A stretch of DNA of 64,000 nt from Datura wrightii (taxonomy: Eukaryota > Streptophyta > Magnoliopsida > Solanales > Solanaceae), in the NCBI GenBank assembly GCA_035772735.1, contig JASDFA010000027.1, positions 29,680,001 through 29,744,000 on the forward strand, given 5' to 3'. Below are positions 1 to 10,489 of this stretch, one piece after another. Positions within the stretch are counted from its first letter, which is position 1, and each line of letters opens with the position of its first letter. A program made the position numbers and the translations under genes. Below the pieces are notes generated by a model. That model had not been told where the DNA came from and did not search any database. It was given only the letters and a program-made list of their open reading frames with translations.

Positions 1-34
1 CTTGACTACTCAAAATTCGTCAAGTGATTCATAC

Positions 35-545
35 TCATCCTCCAGTGCTGAGATCACACTCAATTCCTTGGGTTGCTTCATTGTCTTGTAGATGTTGAAT
101 GTGACCTCCTCTTTGATTCAGCCTAAACTTTAATAGGCCAGATTCTACATCTACTAGAGCTCTCCTGGTCGCAAGGAGTGGTCGCCCCAAAATGATGGGG
201 ACCTCATAATCAACCTCACAATCCAAAATCTCGAAGTCTGCCGGGAATATAAATTTATCTACCTTGACAAGCACATTGAAGGATCCACACCGGCTTCTTA
301 ACTATTCTGTCGGCCATCAGTAGCCGCATGTTGGACAGTGTAGGAGTTCCCCAGCCTAACTTCTTGAATACAGTCAAGGGCATCAAATTAATGCTAATTC
401 CCAGATCACATATTGCCCTTGCGAACTCAACATTACCAATCATACATGGTATAGTGCAGGCACCTGGGTCCTCTTTTTTCTGTGTTAAGACCCTGGTAGC
501 TATGGCACTCCAGTGATGCACATTATAAATAGGCTCATAGCTCAC
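35..545 (-). pseudogene. Retropepsin-like protease of element A (broken)
   Basis: Two minus-strand frames (255-545 and 35-274) together cover a retroviral-type aspartic protease domain. In an intact element it cuts the Gag-Pol polyprotein inside the virus-like particle. The catalytic motif is visible as CDLGISIN (normally D-[LST]-G-A-S), and the later conserved stretch reads ILGRPLLATRRALVDV, typical of Athila proteases. A frameshift near 270 separates the halves. Compared with the copy in element B, A keeps the frame at the GRP motif but has Ile where B has Ala after the catalytic DLG. Not functional as it stands. Confidence 0.8.
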
Positions 546-2456
546 AGATCTCTTTCTTTGTCACTAGTTCCTTCATAAACTTTTCATATCCTGGCATTTT
601 CTCTAATGCTTCGACCAATGGTATGTTCACAGACAGCTGCTTAAGCATTGAAAGGAATTTCTGGAACTTACCATTTTCCACCTTCTTCTTCATCCTTGGG
701 GGGAATGGTGGTGGTGGTCGTGGGATAGCTTTTTGCACTTTCGTTTCCGTTGATCCATGACAGGTTCCTTCTTACCTCCCGGGGCCTCTTGCAACTCACC
801 AGTCTCTTTTGCAGCACTAGTATCATCATCCTCCATTATGCTCTCTTTCTTCCTATTAACTTCAACTAGAAACGGGGCTTCAATAGTGGTTTTACCACTC
901 CTAGTCATCACCGCCATACAATGTGCATTGTTCTTCGGATTTTGGACAATGTTGCTAGGCCGTGTACCCTTTTGTCTAGGGTTCATTGATGTTGACAGTT
1001 GCCCAAGTTGGTGTTCAATTTACATGATGACTGTAGCATAAGATTCTACCTTTTGACCCATAAATGACAAATCACCTCGGATCTCCTTCAACTGATCATC
1101 GGTCGACCTCACCTTCTTTAATATCTCGGCCATCATGCTCTCCAACTTTGATTTCCCTCCTCCCCTTATCATGCATTGGGAGGCACATAAAATCTAGTCG
1201 GTCATTGCGATAACCATCATTGCGCCTCCAATCACCTTTGCGCTCACGACCTCGGCTCCTATCTCTGAATTGCAGTTGTCTCTTTACTGGTCCCGACCTT
1301 GATTTCTAGAACCTTGGCGCCAATTGTCTTGTCCAGACGCTTGGGCGTTGGTTCGGAAACCCACCACCTGGCTATCCAAAAAGTTTGCCTCCTCCTTAGA
1401 ATCCGAGTGATCAACTCCTTGCTCCCTTCCTTGAGTACCCACTGCATTGACCTGTTTGGCTCCGGCTCCCATAATATGCTTTGTCAGCAAGTCCAATGAT
1501 GTGCGCATATGAGCCAACTCTTGGTTGCACTCTTCTTCTTTTCTTCATTGGTTTGCAGTCAAACCAACAACATATGTGCCTGCCACTGCATCAGCCTCCC
1601 TCGTATGCCAAGCTCGGTTTGTCTTAATCAGCCTGTCAAGAATGGTGGAATTTTGCTCCCAGGTGTGACTCCTCAATGCTCCTCCAGCTACCATGTTTGC
1701 TACAGCCTTGGTGCTATTGTTTAGAGACCTGTAAAAAATTTCCAACAAACTATCATCTGGGATTTTGTGGTTGGGGCACTTAGTCAACTTCTTTGTGAAT
1801 CCCAACCAAGTTTCATGAAGTGCCTCAGTCATGATCTGTTGAAAATTATAGGTCTCATATTTTAGCTGCAACATCCTGGATGGGGAAAAGAATCTCTCCA
1901 AAAAGGCCTATTTAAGCACCCTCTAGTTGGTTATGGAGTCATTAGGCAACTATAATAACCACAAAGTAGCTTCCCCTGATAGAGAAAAAGGGAAGAGTCT
2001 GAGTCGTATCGCATCCTGGGTTACTCCGGGCAACCTGTACGCCTTGCATATTCCTATGAAGTTCATTAGGAGCAGGTTGGCGTCATCCGCTGCATGACCA
2101 CTAAACACCCCTTAAATATTTAGAGGCTAAATCATGGTGCTAGTAATGTCGAATTTGGCCCAAGCAGGCAATGGTGGTGGCACAATTTCTCCAGTTAACC
2201 CTACTTCGTCAATGTCCGGATCGTCATCATCATTAAAGAATTGAGGGGCAAATCTATGAGCTCTGTTGCCCCTCCCTTGTCGACCAGCATATACCACTTC
2301 ATCTCTTTCATCTTCCGCATACTGTAGTGCAGCTTGCCTAGCTTCTTTAGCTATGCGGGCCTCTCTTTGCTCGTGGTTTTCCATGTTACACAGTGCTCTT
2401 TCGATCTCTAGATTTAATGGAACAAGGGGATCTCCTCTACTCCGAGTGCTTGGCAT
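546..2456 (-). pseudogene. Gag of element A (broken)
   Basis: The start is the ATG at 2456, about 110 nt downstream of the primer-binding site, which is the right spacing for gag. The N-terminal piece (2127-2456) begins MPSTRSRGDPL and has an acidic stretch near its end. The capsid-type retrotransposon gag region lies at 1545-1901, with the Athila-like phrase FYRSLNNSTKAVANMVAGGA. The C-terminal part (535-986) includes a poly-His patch. At least four in-frame stops and a frameshift near 740 disable it. In an intact element Gag would form the particle that packages RNA. Confidence 0.8.
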
Positions 2457-2563
2457 TCATTGGAGAACAGCCTGCGGGTATAAAAAAGACAAAATTAAAC
2501 GTAATTAAAGAAATAACTACCAAAAAGATAATTACAAGCTAATAAGCTAGTTTCAACTGTATT

Positions 2564-2580
2564 CCCCGGCAACGGCGCCA
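2564..2580 (-). other. Primer-binding site, tRNA-Asp type
   Basis: On the minus strand this reads TGGCGCCGTTGCCGGGG, complementary to the 3' end of plant tRNA-Asp including CCA. It primes minus-strand DNA synthesis. It sits 11 nt inside the LTR end at 2592, an arrangement common in Athila elements, and it fixes the minus orientation of element A. Confidence 0.9.
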
Positions 2581-2591
2581 CTTTTTAATAA

Positions 2592-4181
2592 TGCTCAAAC
2601 CACACCTCTTACTGAAGTGAGAAACGTACGTTGTCAATAAAGAACCCAACTAGAGGTTGGGGTCGATCCCACAGGGAATAGGGAGACTAGATTATAGACG
2701 GTAATTGAACTTGTAAGGTAGTTACTTCAAAATAGGGGGATTCTAAATAAAATCAATAATAAAAGAAAATATCAAAATTTTGATGTTAAGTCAATATCAA
2801 AGGATAACTAGGGTTTGTGTTTCCCATGGGTTCATAACTGCATTGGGTATACACTCGAGATTATCACCAATACTTACTTACAAAATTAACAACTTAGGTT
2901 CATTCAAATGACCGACCAATCCCTATTTAATGACTATAGTCAATCACTCGACCAAGTCTCATGAGCAGTTTCAAACTATCCGTTATCACTAAGTTCCAGA
3001 TCTAACTATCCTGCGACCACAACTCAAGTTAATACAATGATTCTCAAAATCAAGGCTATGTTGTAATTTTCTTTTCCTAATCTCTACCTCTTTGACCAAA
3101 GCAAGTAAAGAATTCGGGCACTTCCTAACATTGCGCACCGTTAAGAAATGTTTAAGCATGAAGAGAATACAATATAAGTGTTTATATTGGTTTTAATATC
3201 ACTTTGTGTAACCCTAGCTTGTTAATTCACCATGGTTCCCATAACCCTAGCTATGGAGGATTTAGCCTCTCATAGTTGTAAAGTTGTGATTTGCATTCAT
3301 GATTAAGAATAAAAATCATACTTACAATAATGATTGAGAAAAACACTTCCTTCAGTTACTTCACAAAATCTTTAAAAACAAGTAATAAGAACAAGATGAA
3401 TTCAAAAAAAGGTTGATCACAAGTTGAATCAACTCAATCCTTTTTTCTCCTTACTCGTTTCTCTCCTTCTACCGTTATCTGATTGTCTCCTAAAAAATAA
3501 AACCTAAAAACATATTTATACAGACACAAGAATCCTTTTCCTAAACTAACTGGATGAATTTTCATATCTAGTGCCGCTGTCGTCACGAACCCAGTTATGA
3601 CCCGTAGCAGCTTCCTATGAATCATAGCTGCCTGTCGTGCCTTGCTTTGTTGAATGAATTTCGGCTAAGTGTTGGATCCAGGTACGATTCGTACCTCCTT
3701 CATACGACCCGTACTAAGCTCCTATAGTTTAATTCTGAATCTTTGGAATTCTTTTGAAGTTTAATATGACCGGCATGGTACGACTCGTACCTTCTTCCCA
3801 CGGGTCATACATTCCTTTGGTAGCAGGAGTTAGCACTTGATGCAACTTTTCTGAATTTTGTCACAAGTTTTTCATCACGACTCGTACCATCTTGGTACGA
3901 TCCGTACTGAGACGCGTACATTGCCTCTTTGCACCTTAAGCCTTCTGCAACTTTTCATGGACCTTAGTACGACTCATAGATTCTTCCTACGGCTCGTACT
4001 GTAGTCTGCACGTTAAGCCTATTTTGCATTTTTTAGCTTTATTTTTCCATTTTTAGGTCTAACATCAGTTCATCCTGAAATCAGAGGAAAAGTGTCTTAT
4101 ATCCACATAAACATACCTAGGTTCATGCTATTTTCTTAGTTTTGAGCATCGAAAGTGTTGTAAATCCACAACACATCAACA
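2592..4181 (-). repeat. Athila-type LTR shared by elements A and B
   Basis: The LTR is about 1590 bp and starts TGTTGATGTG on the minus strand (at 4181). It ends ...GAGCA at 2592, just before the primer site. A purine-rich tract of element B ends immediately outside 4181. It therefore acts as the 5' LTR of A and the 3' LTR of B. The phrase CGATCCCACAGGGA near the 3' end (about 2663-2676) is typical of Athila/Tat LTRs. The upstream half carries repeated near-palindromes of the form GGTACGAYTCGTACC (3681-3695 and 3777-3791, plus degenerate copies to about 4010). End points rest on TG...CA and neighbours, not on a second aligned LTR. Confidence 0.75.
3513..3520 (-). promoter_or_regulatory. Putative TATA box of the Athila LTR
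   Basis: The minus strand reads TATAAATA, about 660 nt into the LTR and 60-500 nt downstream of the cluster of GGTACGAYTCGTACC words. This is a reasonable place for the U3/R boundary. Based on motif only. Confidence 0.45.
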
Positions 4182-5739
4182 CCCTCAACTTATGACTTTT
4201 GCTTGTCCCAGAAAGAATAGAAAAACATGACGCTCAACTAGAAAATAGACTTAAGCTACTACAACCAATACTCAAACAAACCTGCACTTTCTATACAAAC
4301 ACTATTGACCTTTTCTCATGGAACAACATCAGCTAATGTATTACAAGAAACCTCAAAACATCATAAACAGGGATCAAAACATGTCATTCATCTGTCAACG
4401 GGTAATCAAGTCATCACCAATGTTTTCCACACAGACCAATGGTAAAAGCAAACACAATCCATGTACCCTCACACAAATGAAGTCCCCACTCAGATATGAA
4501 ATGTCAAACATGATATGGGACTAAGCAAGTAAGGCGCTCGCTATCTCAAAGAAGTTACAAGTATTATGTGTCAGATATCATAGGCTTGCCCTTATTTTCT
4601 TTGCTTTGGTTTTTCACATGGTCAGGTTAGGATCACTATAGGACTTGATATGTCTTGTAATGTAGGCTCAGGGCTAGACATGATAAAGATGGAAGATTTT
4701 ATAAGTGATTATTCCTTCCTTGGCACTACATACATTGGCTACACCATTCACCTAATTTACCGTTTTATTCTTTCATTCCTTTTTCCCCGTTTTATTCACA
4801 TTTGCATGGGTGTGGTGAGTTTTCAACTTTTCTTTGTTTTTTTCAACATTTTCAGAATTTATTTGGGCTTTATTTCTCATCATTTATAGCATTTTTCATC
4901 CTTCTCTTTTCATCTCACCACACCTCATTTTTCACCATTTCTTTCTTCTCTTTTCTTTTCCTTTCGTCCATTCCCACCTTTTATGCACCCCTACTTTAGC
5001 CACCCTCAACTTAAGTATTTTGCTTATGTTGAGGTTCACAATATTCAAGGAAGGACCAGGTCCAAAAAAGGTTCATTACAAAAAATAGGTACGGTTAATC
5101 TGTAAATCAAAGAAATCATGGTTTATTAAGGCTCAAACTTAGGATCAAGGGATTCATGCAACTTTTGGTAGGGAAATATGGGCTAAAAGTGAGCTAAAGA
5201 AATGACCTATGATCATATCCTAACCAACCATCCTTAGCCTATGCAGATACAAACTAGGCAAGTTCTAGATCTACAACACAATACCGAACTGACTAATACA
5301 CCTCACTCACACATGGAACATGAACTATTTTCACCTCACCTGTCTGGTTTATAAATGTCTTAAAAAACTACTCTTGTTGACAAACTAAATGACATCTAAA
5401 GGTCCACACCAATCATGCATGTTGTCACCAATACATAGATAATGCATCATAAAATTTTTAAACAGGGTCAATTTTTACAAAAATCAAAACTAGTGCATTA
5501 TTATTGGTTGAGTACTCCTAAGCTACTTTCTAATTAAACAAAAATCACAAACTAAAAATAAAAATTCTACACATGTCGATTCTACTAGATAGCCTGCCTG
5601 AGGAAAAAGAAACACGGCAAGAAAAACCCTTAGACGAACCAAAAATCAAAGTACACCCCCTCCCCCTTTTTGAAAAGTTAGCTTCGTTCCTGAAGCATCA
5701 TCTAGAGGAACATAGGGAAGAGGACATACCTGTGGCACA
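4182..5739 (-). other. 3' noncoding tract of element B with polypurine tract
   Basis: I see no coding potential supported by homology here; the small open frames at 4318-5088 are AT- or pyrimidine-rich noise. On the plus strand 4744-4990 is strongly T/C-rich, so the element's own strand is purine-rich there. The final stretch next to the LTR (4182-4208, minus strand) is A/G-rich and ends GTTGAGGG directly before the LTR, fitting a plus-strand primer. Confidence 0.6.
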
Positions 5740-7886
5740 CTAGGCGCTCCTGTCATCTCGCGGAGGTGGTACCTCCGCTGCAATAGTGGCACTAGCGGTG
5801 GCCGGCACGCTCAACTGTGTGTCAATAGGGGGAGTGGTCCCCCCCCCAGCAATCGTGGCCGCTTGGACGGCCTCTAAAAATATCTGGGATGAATGTGGCT
5901 CTCCCAAAGGGTCATGGCCATGGGAAAGCTCGAGTTGGGATGCGGTGGAGCTACCTGCTCCTCTAGCTCTCTCATGCAGCTCAGTCATATGTGTGTCATG
6001 AGTTTGCATGCTCACTGCTCTAGCCCGCTTGCATTTCTTTCTCTCCTTCTTTCTTCTTTTTCTCAAACTCTCCTCACTAGCATCTTCAACAGCTCTTTTC
6101 TTACCTTTATCACCAGCTGCAGTCAGCTCCTAATATGCTGCCAAATCAATATCCTCATCAAGCTCGGTATCTAGGTTCAAAAGAGTGGGGGCTGCTAAAA
6201 CTGTTGGTTGTCATGATGACAACTCAACTACTTGGCTCCGAAGAGCCCCCAACTCCGCCCAGAGACTGCTGGTATTGGTCTGCTCTACCATTCTCTCATT
6301 GAATTGACTCTCAAAGTTTTCTAGGCGAGCATGTAGAGCCTGAGCTGCTGCCTCTATCTCTGACTTGACCCATGGTTTAACGTTATCCATCATGGCCTGA
6401 ATCTTACGCTCTGCCATGGTCAATCTCTCAGCTAGATTTTGGAGGAAGTCTTGTAGTACCAAGATGTATCCTGCTGGTGTATGAGCCTGTATGCTTAGTA
6501 GTGGTGTAGCTGAGGTGCTGGGCGCTGACTCTGTATGACCGGCGTCAGTAGCTTGTGTCTCGCTTTGCTCCTGTGTAATGGGGACATTCACCTGTACGTC
6601 CCCTACTGGCTGGGATGCTGGGATAGCTGTGGGAATCCTGGATCTGCTTACCGGGTTCATCTCATCTCGGATAAGGCCTATATCTGCAATCCTTTTGCCT
6701 CCAATCAATCGCTCATCACCCCATGGAACTTCTACCTCAATACATAATCTAAACACAAGACTCGGGAATGGGATAGTAGTGCTTACTCCCACTGCCCTGT
6801 CTCGTATCTCATCGGCTATGATCCTCGAAATATTAATGGGGTAACGAGACATGAGGCATGCAACCAAAGCCACTATGTCAGCACTCAGTGTGTAGTCATT
6901 GACTATAGGTGCTAACCGGTGGCACACTAGTGTCAAGCACGCCTTTACAATTAAGTTCAGTGAATTCTTGGTCACCTGCTTTCCACCTGTAACCCATTCA
7001 GCCTCATCCTTGTTCTAAGCAATCACCTCTGCTAGCCATTGCAGCTTCCTCTGTCACTCCTACACACTCAGGGATCTGATATGCTTTATTGCCTCCACCC
7101 TGTAATCATACTCTAGCATCATCCCGGTAGGCAAAAACTGTGGGTCGTACAACAATCAAGCAATGGTCCGCTCATATATATCAACTTCTTGACCTCGAAC
7201 CATAACACTCTCCAGACCTTGCTGGTCTTTTATCTTTTGTCCTTCCTTTGCCTTTACCTCCATAGTGGCCAAGTATTTGGCATAGAACTCCCGAACTATG
7301 TTTTCTGTGTACTGTGTTGGAGTCTAGGTCATCCACTCAAAACCATAGAAGCTGAAAATCTGCTTCATCTCCTCAACTTCATACAATTTGATTGTGAGGA
7401 TCCACGGTTCTTCTTGAATGCTCCTCCGTGGCTTATTTTTGGTGATGAGAGAGATGCCTTGTTCATAGATTTCTTTGGCTCCCGACACTCTCCACCAAAT
7501 TGTATGGTTTGCCCTTGGTGGGGTCTTCTCCTGTGCAACAACAGGGGCCTTTTCCTCCGACTCATCACTACCGCTCTCCTCTTCACTCGGTGTCTCTCCA
7601 GACTCTTCTTCAGCATTGGAGTCGCTCCCTGACTTTTGACGTTCCTCTTTAACTCCCTCTCCAGACTGGGGAGCTTGAGTGTATGCAGCAGTGGTTGCTT
7701 CAGCTTGGGCCTTTTCTCTCGCCCTAGTGGTTCTGGTTCCATCGATGTCCGAGGTGTCTACTTGATACTCCTCAATCAAACCACTAGGTGAGTCTCCGGC
7801 CTTGTCAGACTCCGAGTCAGTCAGTTCATCAATCAATCTCCTTTGGGCTTTTGGTTTGTATGCCCTGCGTTTGTATGTCATTCTAC
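5740..7886 (-). pseudogene. Third ORF of element B, Transposase_32-like protein with basic tail (broken)
   Basis: One frame runs from 7886 to 5740 with about seven in-frame stops (for example at 7324, and near 7155, 7055, 7015, 6208 and 6135). The N-terminus is Lys/Arg-rich (MTYKRRAYKPKAQRR) and is followed by a long Ser/Glu/Asp-rich stretch. The middle contains GFEWMT and, further on, IADIGLIRDEMNPV, both close to the solanaceous Transposase_32 'putative plant transposon protein' family. A coiled-coil-like stretch follows (about 6211-6430). The C-terminal part has a strongly basic run RKRRKKERKKCKRAR that looks like a nuclear or nucleic-acid-binding signal. Its biochemical function is unknown. 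Position after pol and before the 3' LTR is where Athila elements carry their extra, env-position ORF, but I see no membrane segment or envelope feature. Confidence 0.75.
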
Positions 7887-8590
7887 CTGTAGAGAAAGAG
7901 GTTAGCAATCCGTTTTCAGAAAAGAAGAATTAGAAAGAAAATGTTCTGGATTTCATCATGGGTCACCACTACGAGTCTTACCATGAAGGTACGACCAAAG
8001 TCCCAGAATTACAACTTATTTTCAATATGACTCGCAGGTACGACTGGTACCACAAGGGTACGATCCGTACTACGAGTCGTCTGATGAAGCCCTAATTTTA
8101 TGTTGTTCTATATTTTTCCACAAATCATGGTATGACCCGTAGGTCGATTCCATGAGTTGTACGGAGGACTTTTTCATGAAACTATGCTCATATTGGTGGC
8201 ACGAGTGCTCAGTACCACTAGTAGTGGCATCCTACGGTCCATATTGTGCCTCGTACCACTTCAAATTTTCTTTTCTTAGTTTTCACAAGGACTCTTTTTC
8301 AATTTTTAGGGTACTCAGACTTCCCCCCAGGTATAGGCACATCAATCCCTCAATTTAACTCAAGCCCCATCTTCCCCTTTCTTAACCGACTACCCGTAAC
8401 TCATTTATTTTTAAAATCTCCTTTCATCTTGAATCTAGCATCCCTTTAGGTTGAAGAACCACAGTAACAACACCCTGATCATTGTATAGTGTCAACATCA
8501 GATTTCAAGTCAAGTGACTGAATCACAGGGGTTTTGACACCTTCAAGCTCAATATGTAATTCTTTAAAAAATTTTAACACACACACTTAC
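7887..8590 (-). other. Predicted intron upstream of the third ORF of element B
   Basis: On the minus strand a donor AA|GTAAGTGTG (8590) and an acceptor CTCTTTCTCTACAG (ending 7887) bracket 704 nt. An ATG lies 16 nt upstream of the donor, and joining it at these sites puts it in frame with the third ORF. The intron is AT-rich. This is predicted from signals only. Confidence 0.45.
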
Positions 8591-8765
8591 TTGATTGATG
8601 CTTCATCAATGGTAGCTGACAGCCCTAGGGTTTTCCGAGCTTGAGTCGAGCAAGAAGTTTTCTTGATTCTTTGAATGTTGTTGATTTACGGGTAGGGGAA
8701 GTGGAGTGGAGTCGTATGTTTGAATGTTTAATCATGGGAGAGAATGGGTTTAGGAAGTTTAAATA
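8591..8765 (-). promoter_or_regulatory. Possible internal promoter and first exon for the third ORF of element B
   Basis: On the minus strand TATTTAAA (8758-8765) is followed about 170 nt later by the predicted splice donor at 8590, with an ATG at about 8606. That would give a short first exon and a separate transcript for the downstream ORF. Alternatively the ORF is made from a spliced full-length RNA. Confidence 0.35.
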
Positions 8766-9127
8766 GGTTAGGGAAAATTTTAAAAAATTTGGGCCAAGTA
8801 GGGTATTAATGTTGATTTCAACTTATCACGACTCATACCACGAGTCTTAGGAAGGTCCTACGGCTCGTCCCTTGGACTCATGGGCGACTTGTTAAAGAAA
8901 ACTTACCTGACAACCTACGATTACATCCTACGACTCGTACCATTGAGATATGATCCGTAGGATGACTCATAGGTAGGGGCTTGGAATCTTTTTGTTCTGA
9001 ACCTCACCATGAATGCTGCTACGGCTTGTTGGATCTCATTATGGGTCGTGTTGAGAGATATAGTAGATGATGTTTCAGCCTCCTATTTTCAATTTTCCCT
9101 GCACACTGAGCACACATTAGTTAAATA

Positions 9128-9259
9128 ACTTGGGTTGCCTCCCAATAAGCGCTTGATTTAACATCGCAGCACGAGGTTGGTAGGCTGGTTACTCTGACTT
9201 CACCAGTCCACCACTTGGGTTGCCTCCTAAAAAGCACCTGATTTAACATCGCGGCACGA
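9128..9259 (-). repeat. Two 47-bp direct repeats of the post-pol motif
   Basis: Units at 9128-9174 and 9213-9259 (85-bp spacing) are about 85% identical. On the minus strand each contains TCGTGC(C/T)GCGATGTTAA and then a GGAGGCAACCCAAGT-like phrase. The same phrase normally lies directly downstream of pol in plant Athila/Tat elements. Its presence straight after the protease marks the scar of a pol deletion. Confidence 0.75.
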
Positions 9260-9421
9260 TGCAAATCGCTTGAATACTCAAAATTCATCAAGTGATTCAT
9301 ACTTATCCTCCAGTGCTGAGATCACACTCAATTCCTTGGGTTGCTTCATTATCTTGCAGATATTGAATCTGACCTCCTCTTTGATTCAGCCTAAACTTTA
9401 ACAGGCCAGATTCTACATCTG

Positions 9422-9961
9422 CTAGAGCTCTCCCGGTCGCAAGGAATGGTCGCCCCAAAATGATGGGATCTCATAATCAACCTCGCAATCCAAAATCACG
9501 AAGTCTATCGGGAATATAAATTTATCTACCTTGACAAGCACATCAATCGGGATCCCCACCGGTTTCTTAACTGTTCTGTCGGCCATCAGTAGTCGAATGT
9601 TGGTCGGTGTAGGAGTTCCCCATCCTAACTTCTTGAATACAGTCAAGGGCATCAAATTAATGCTAGCTCCCAGATCACAGATGGCCCTTGCGAACTCAAC
9701 ATTACCAATCATACATGGTATAGTGCAGGCATCTGAGTCCTCCTTTTTTTGTGCTAAGACCCTGGTAGCTATGGCACTCCAGTGATGCACATTATCAATA
9801 GGCTCATATCTCACAAATCTCTTCTTTGTCACTAGTTCCTTTATAAACATTTCATATCTTGGCATTTTCTCTAATGCTTCGACCAATGGTATGTTCACAA
9901 ACAGCTGCTTAAGCATTGAAAGGAATTTCTGAAACTTACCATTTTCCACCTTCTTCTTCAC
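9422..9961 (-). pseudogene. Protease region of element B
   Basis: An open frame of 179 codons carries the end of gag (MKKKVENGKFQKF...) and the retropepsin domain. The active site reads CDLGASIN, a good match to the family. The frame is lost by a 1-nt deletion near 9467 relative to element A, just before the GRP motif, so the protein ends in an unrelated tail (SFWGDHSLRPGEL). A predicted beta strand region (VDKFIFPIDFVILDCEVDYE) is intact. Homologous and closely similar to 35-740. Confidence 0.8.
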
Positions 9962-10005
9962 CTTTGGGGGAATGGTGGTGGTGGTCGTGGGATAGCTGTT
10001 TGCAC

Positions 10006-10489
10006 TTACGTTTCCCCTTGATCTATAACAGGTTCCTTCTTACCTCTCGGGGCCTCTTGCAACTCACCAGTCTCTTTCTCAGCACTAGTATCATCATCCT
10101 CCATTATGCTCTCTTTCTTCCAATCAACTTCAACTTGAAACGGAGGGTCAACTATGGTTTTACCACTCCTAGTCATCACCACCATACAATGTGCATCATT
10201 CTTCGGATTTTGGATAGTGTTGCAAGGCAGTGTACCCTTTTGTCTAAGGTTCATTGATGCTGACAGTTGCCCAAGTTGGTGTTTAATTTTCTTAATAGCG
10301 GTAGCATGAGATTCCACCTTTTGACCCATACTTGACAAATCACCTCGGATCTCCTTCAGCTGATCATCAGTCGACCTCACCTTCTTCAACATCTCGGCCA
10401 TCATGCTCTCCAACTTTGATTGCCCTGCCTCCCCTTTTCGTGCATTGGGAGGCACGTAAAATCTAGCTGGTCATTGCGATAACCATCAT
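10006..10489 (-). pseudogene. C-terminal gag fragment of element B
   Basis: An open frame 10006-10455 encodes a region matching element A at about 730-1180, including a coiled-coil-like stretch (LESMMAEMLKKVRSTDDQLKEI, shared with A) and a nucleic-acid-binding-like basic region with MTRSGKT. It is truncated at 10489, where element A continues but this copy changes to element G sequence. A frameshift separates it from the protease frame. Confidence 0.75.

Larger units (their letters stand above)
1..4181 (-). mobile_element. Element A: Athila-like Ty3/gypsy retrotransposon, partial
   Basis: Read on the minus strand, this holds an LTR (2592-4181), a tRNA-Asp-type primer-binding site (2564-2580), gag (from ATG at 2456) and protease (to about 35), then runs off the left edge. 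The gag and protease sequences and the primer type fit the Athila branch of Ty3/gypsy. All reading frames are interrupted. Just after the protease, A has the same sequence as element B (B at about 9270-9310), where B has lost reverse transcriptase and integrase, so A probably lacks them too; the decisive part lies outside the window. The LTR is shared with element B. Confidence 0.85.
4182..10489 (-). mobile_element. Element B: internal region of a pol-less Athila-like element
   Basis: Read on the minus strand from 10489 down, this holds the C-terminal part of gag, protease, a short post-pol segment with two copies of a GGGAGGCAACCC-containing repeat, a leader with promoter-like and splice-like signals, the Transposase_32-like ORF, a 1.5-kb noncoding tract and a purine-rich tract next to the shared LTR. 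Reverse transcriptase, RNase H and integrase are absent. Homology to A stops sharply after 10489 (matching A near 1217), where element G sequence begins, so the 5' end of B has been lost. Confidence 0.8.

Noticed and set aside
4650..5088. Plus-strand open frames rich in Phe, Ser and Leu, looking like membrane proteins
   Set aside because: They result from a T/C-rich noncoding tract of element B; the opposite strand is simply purine-rich.
7189..7632. Plus-strand open frame of 147 codons
   Set aside because: It lies antisense to the third ORF of element B, whose minus-strand translation has recognisable conserved motifs; composition looks like a shadow frame.
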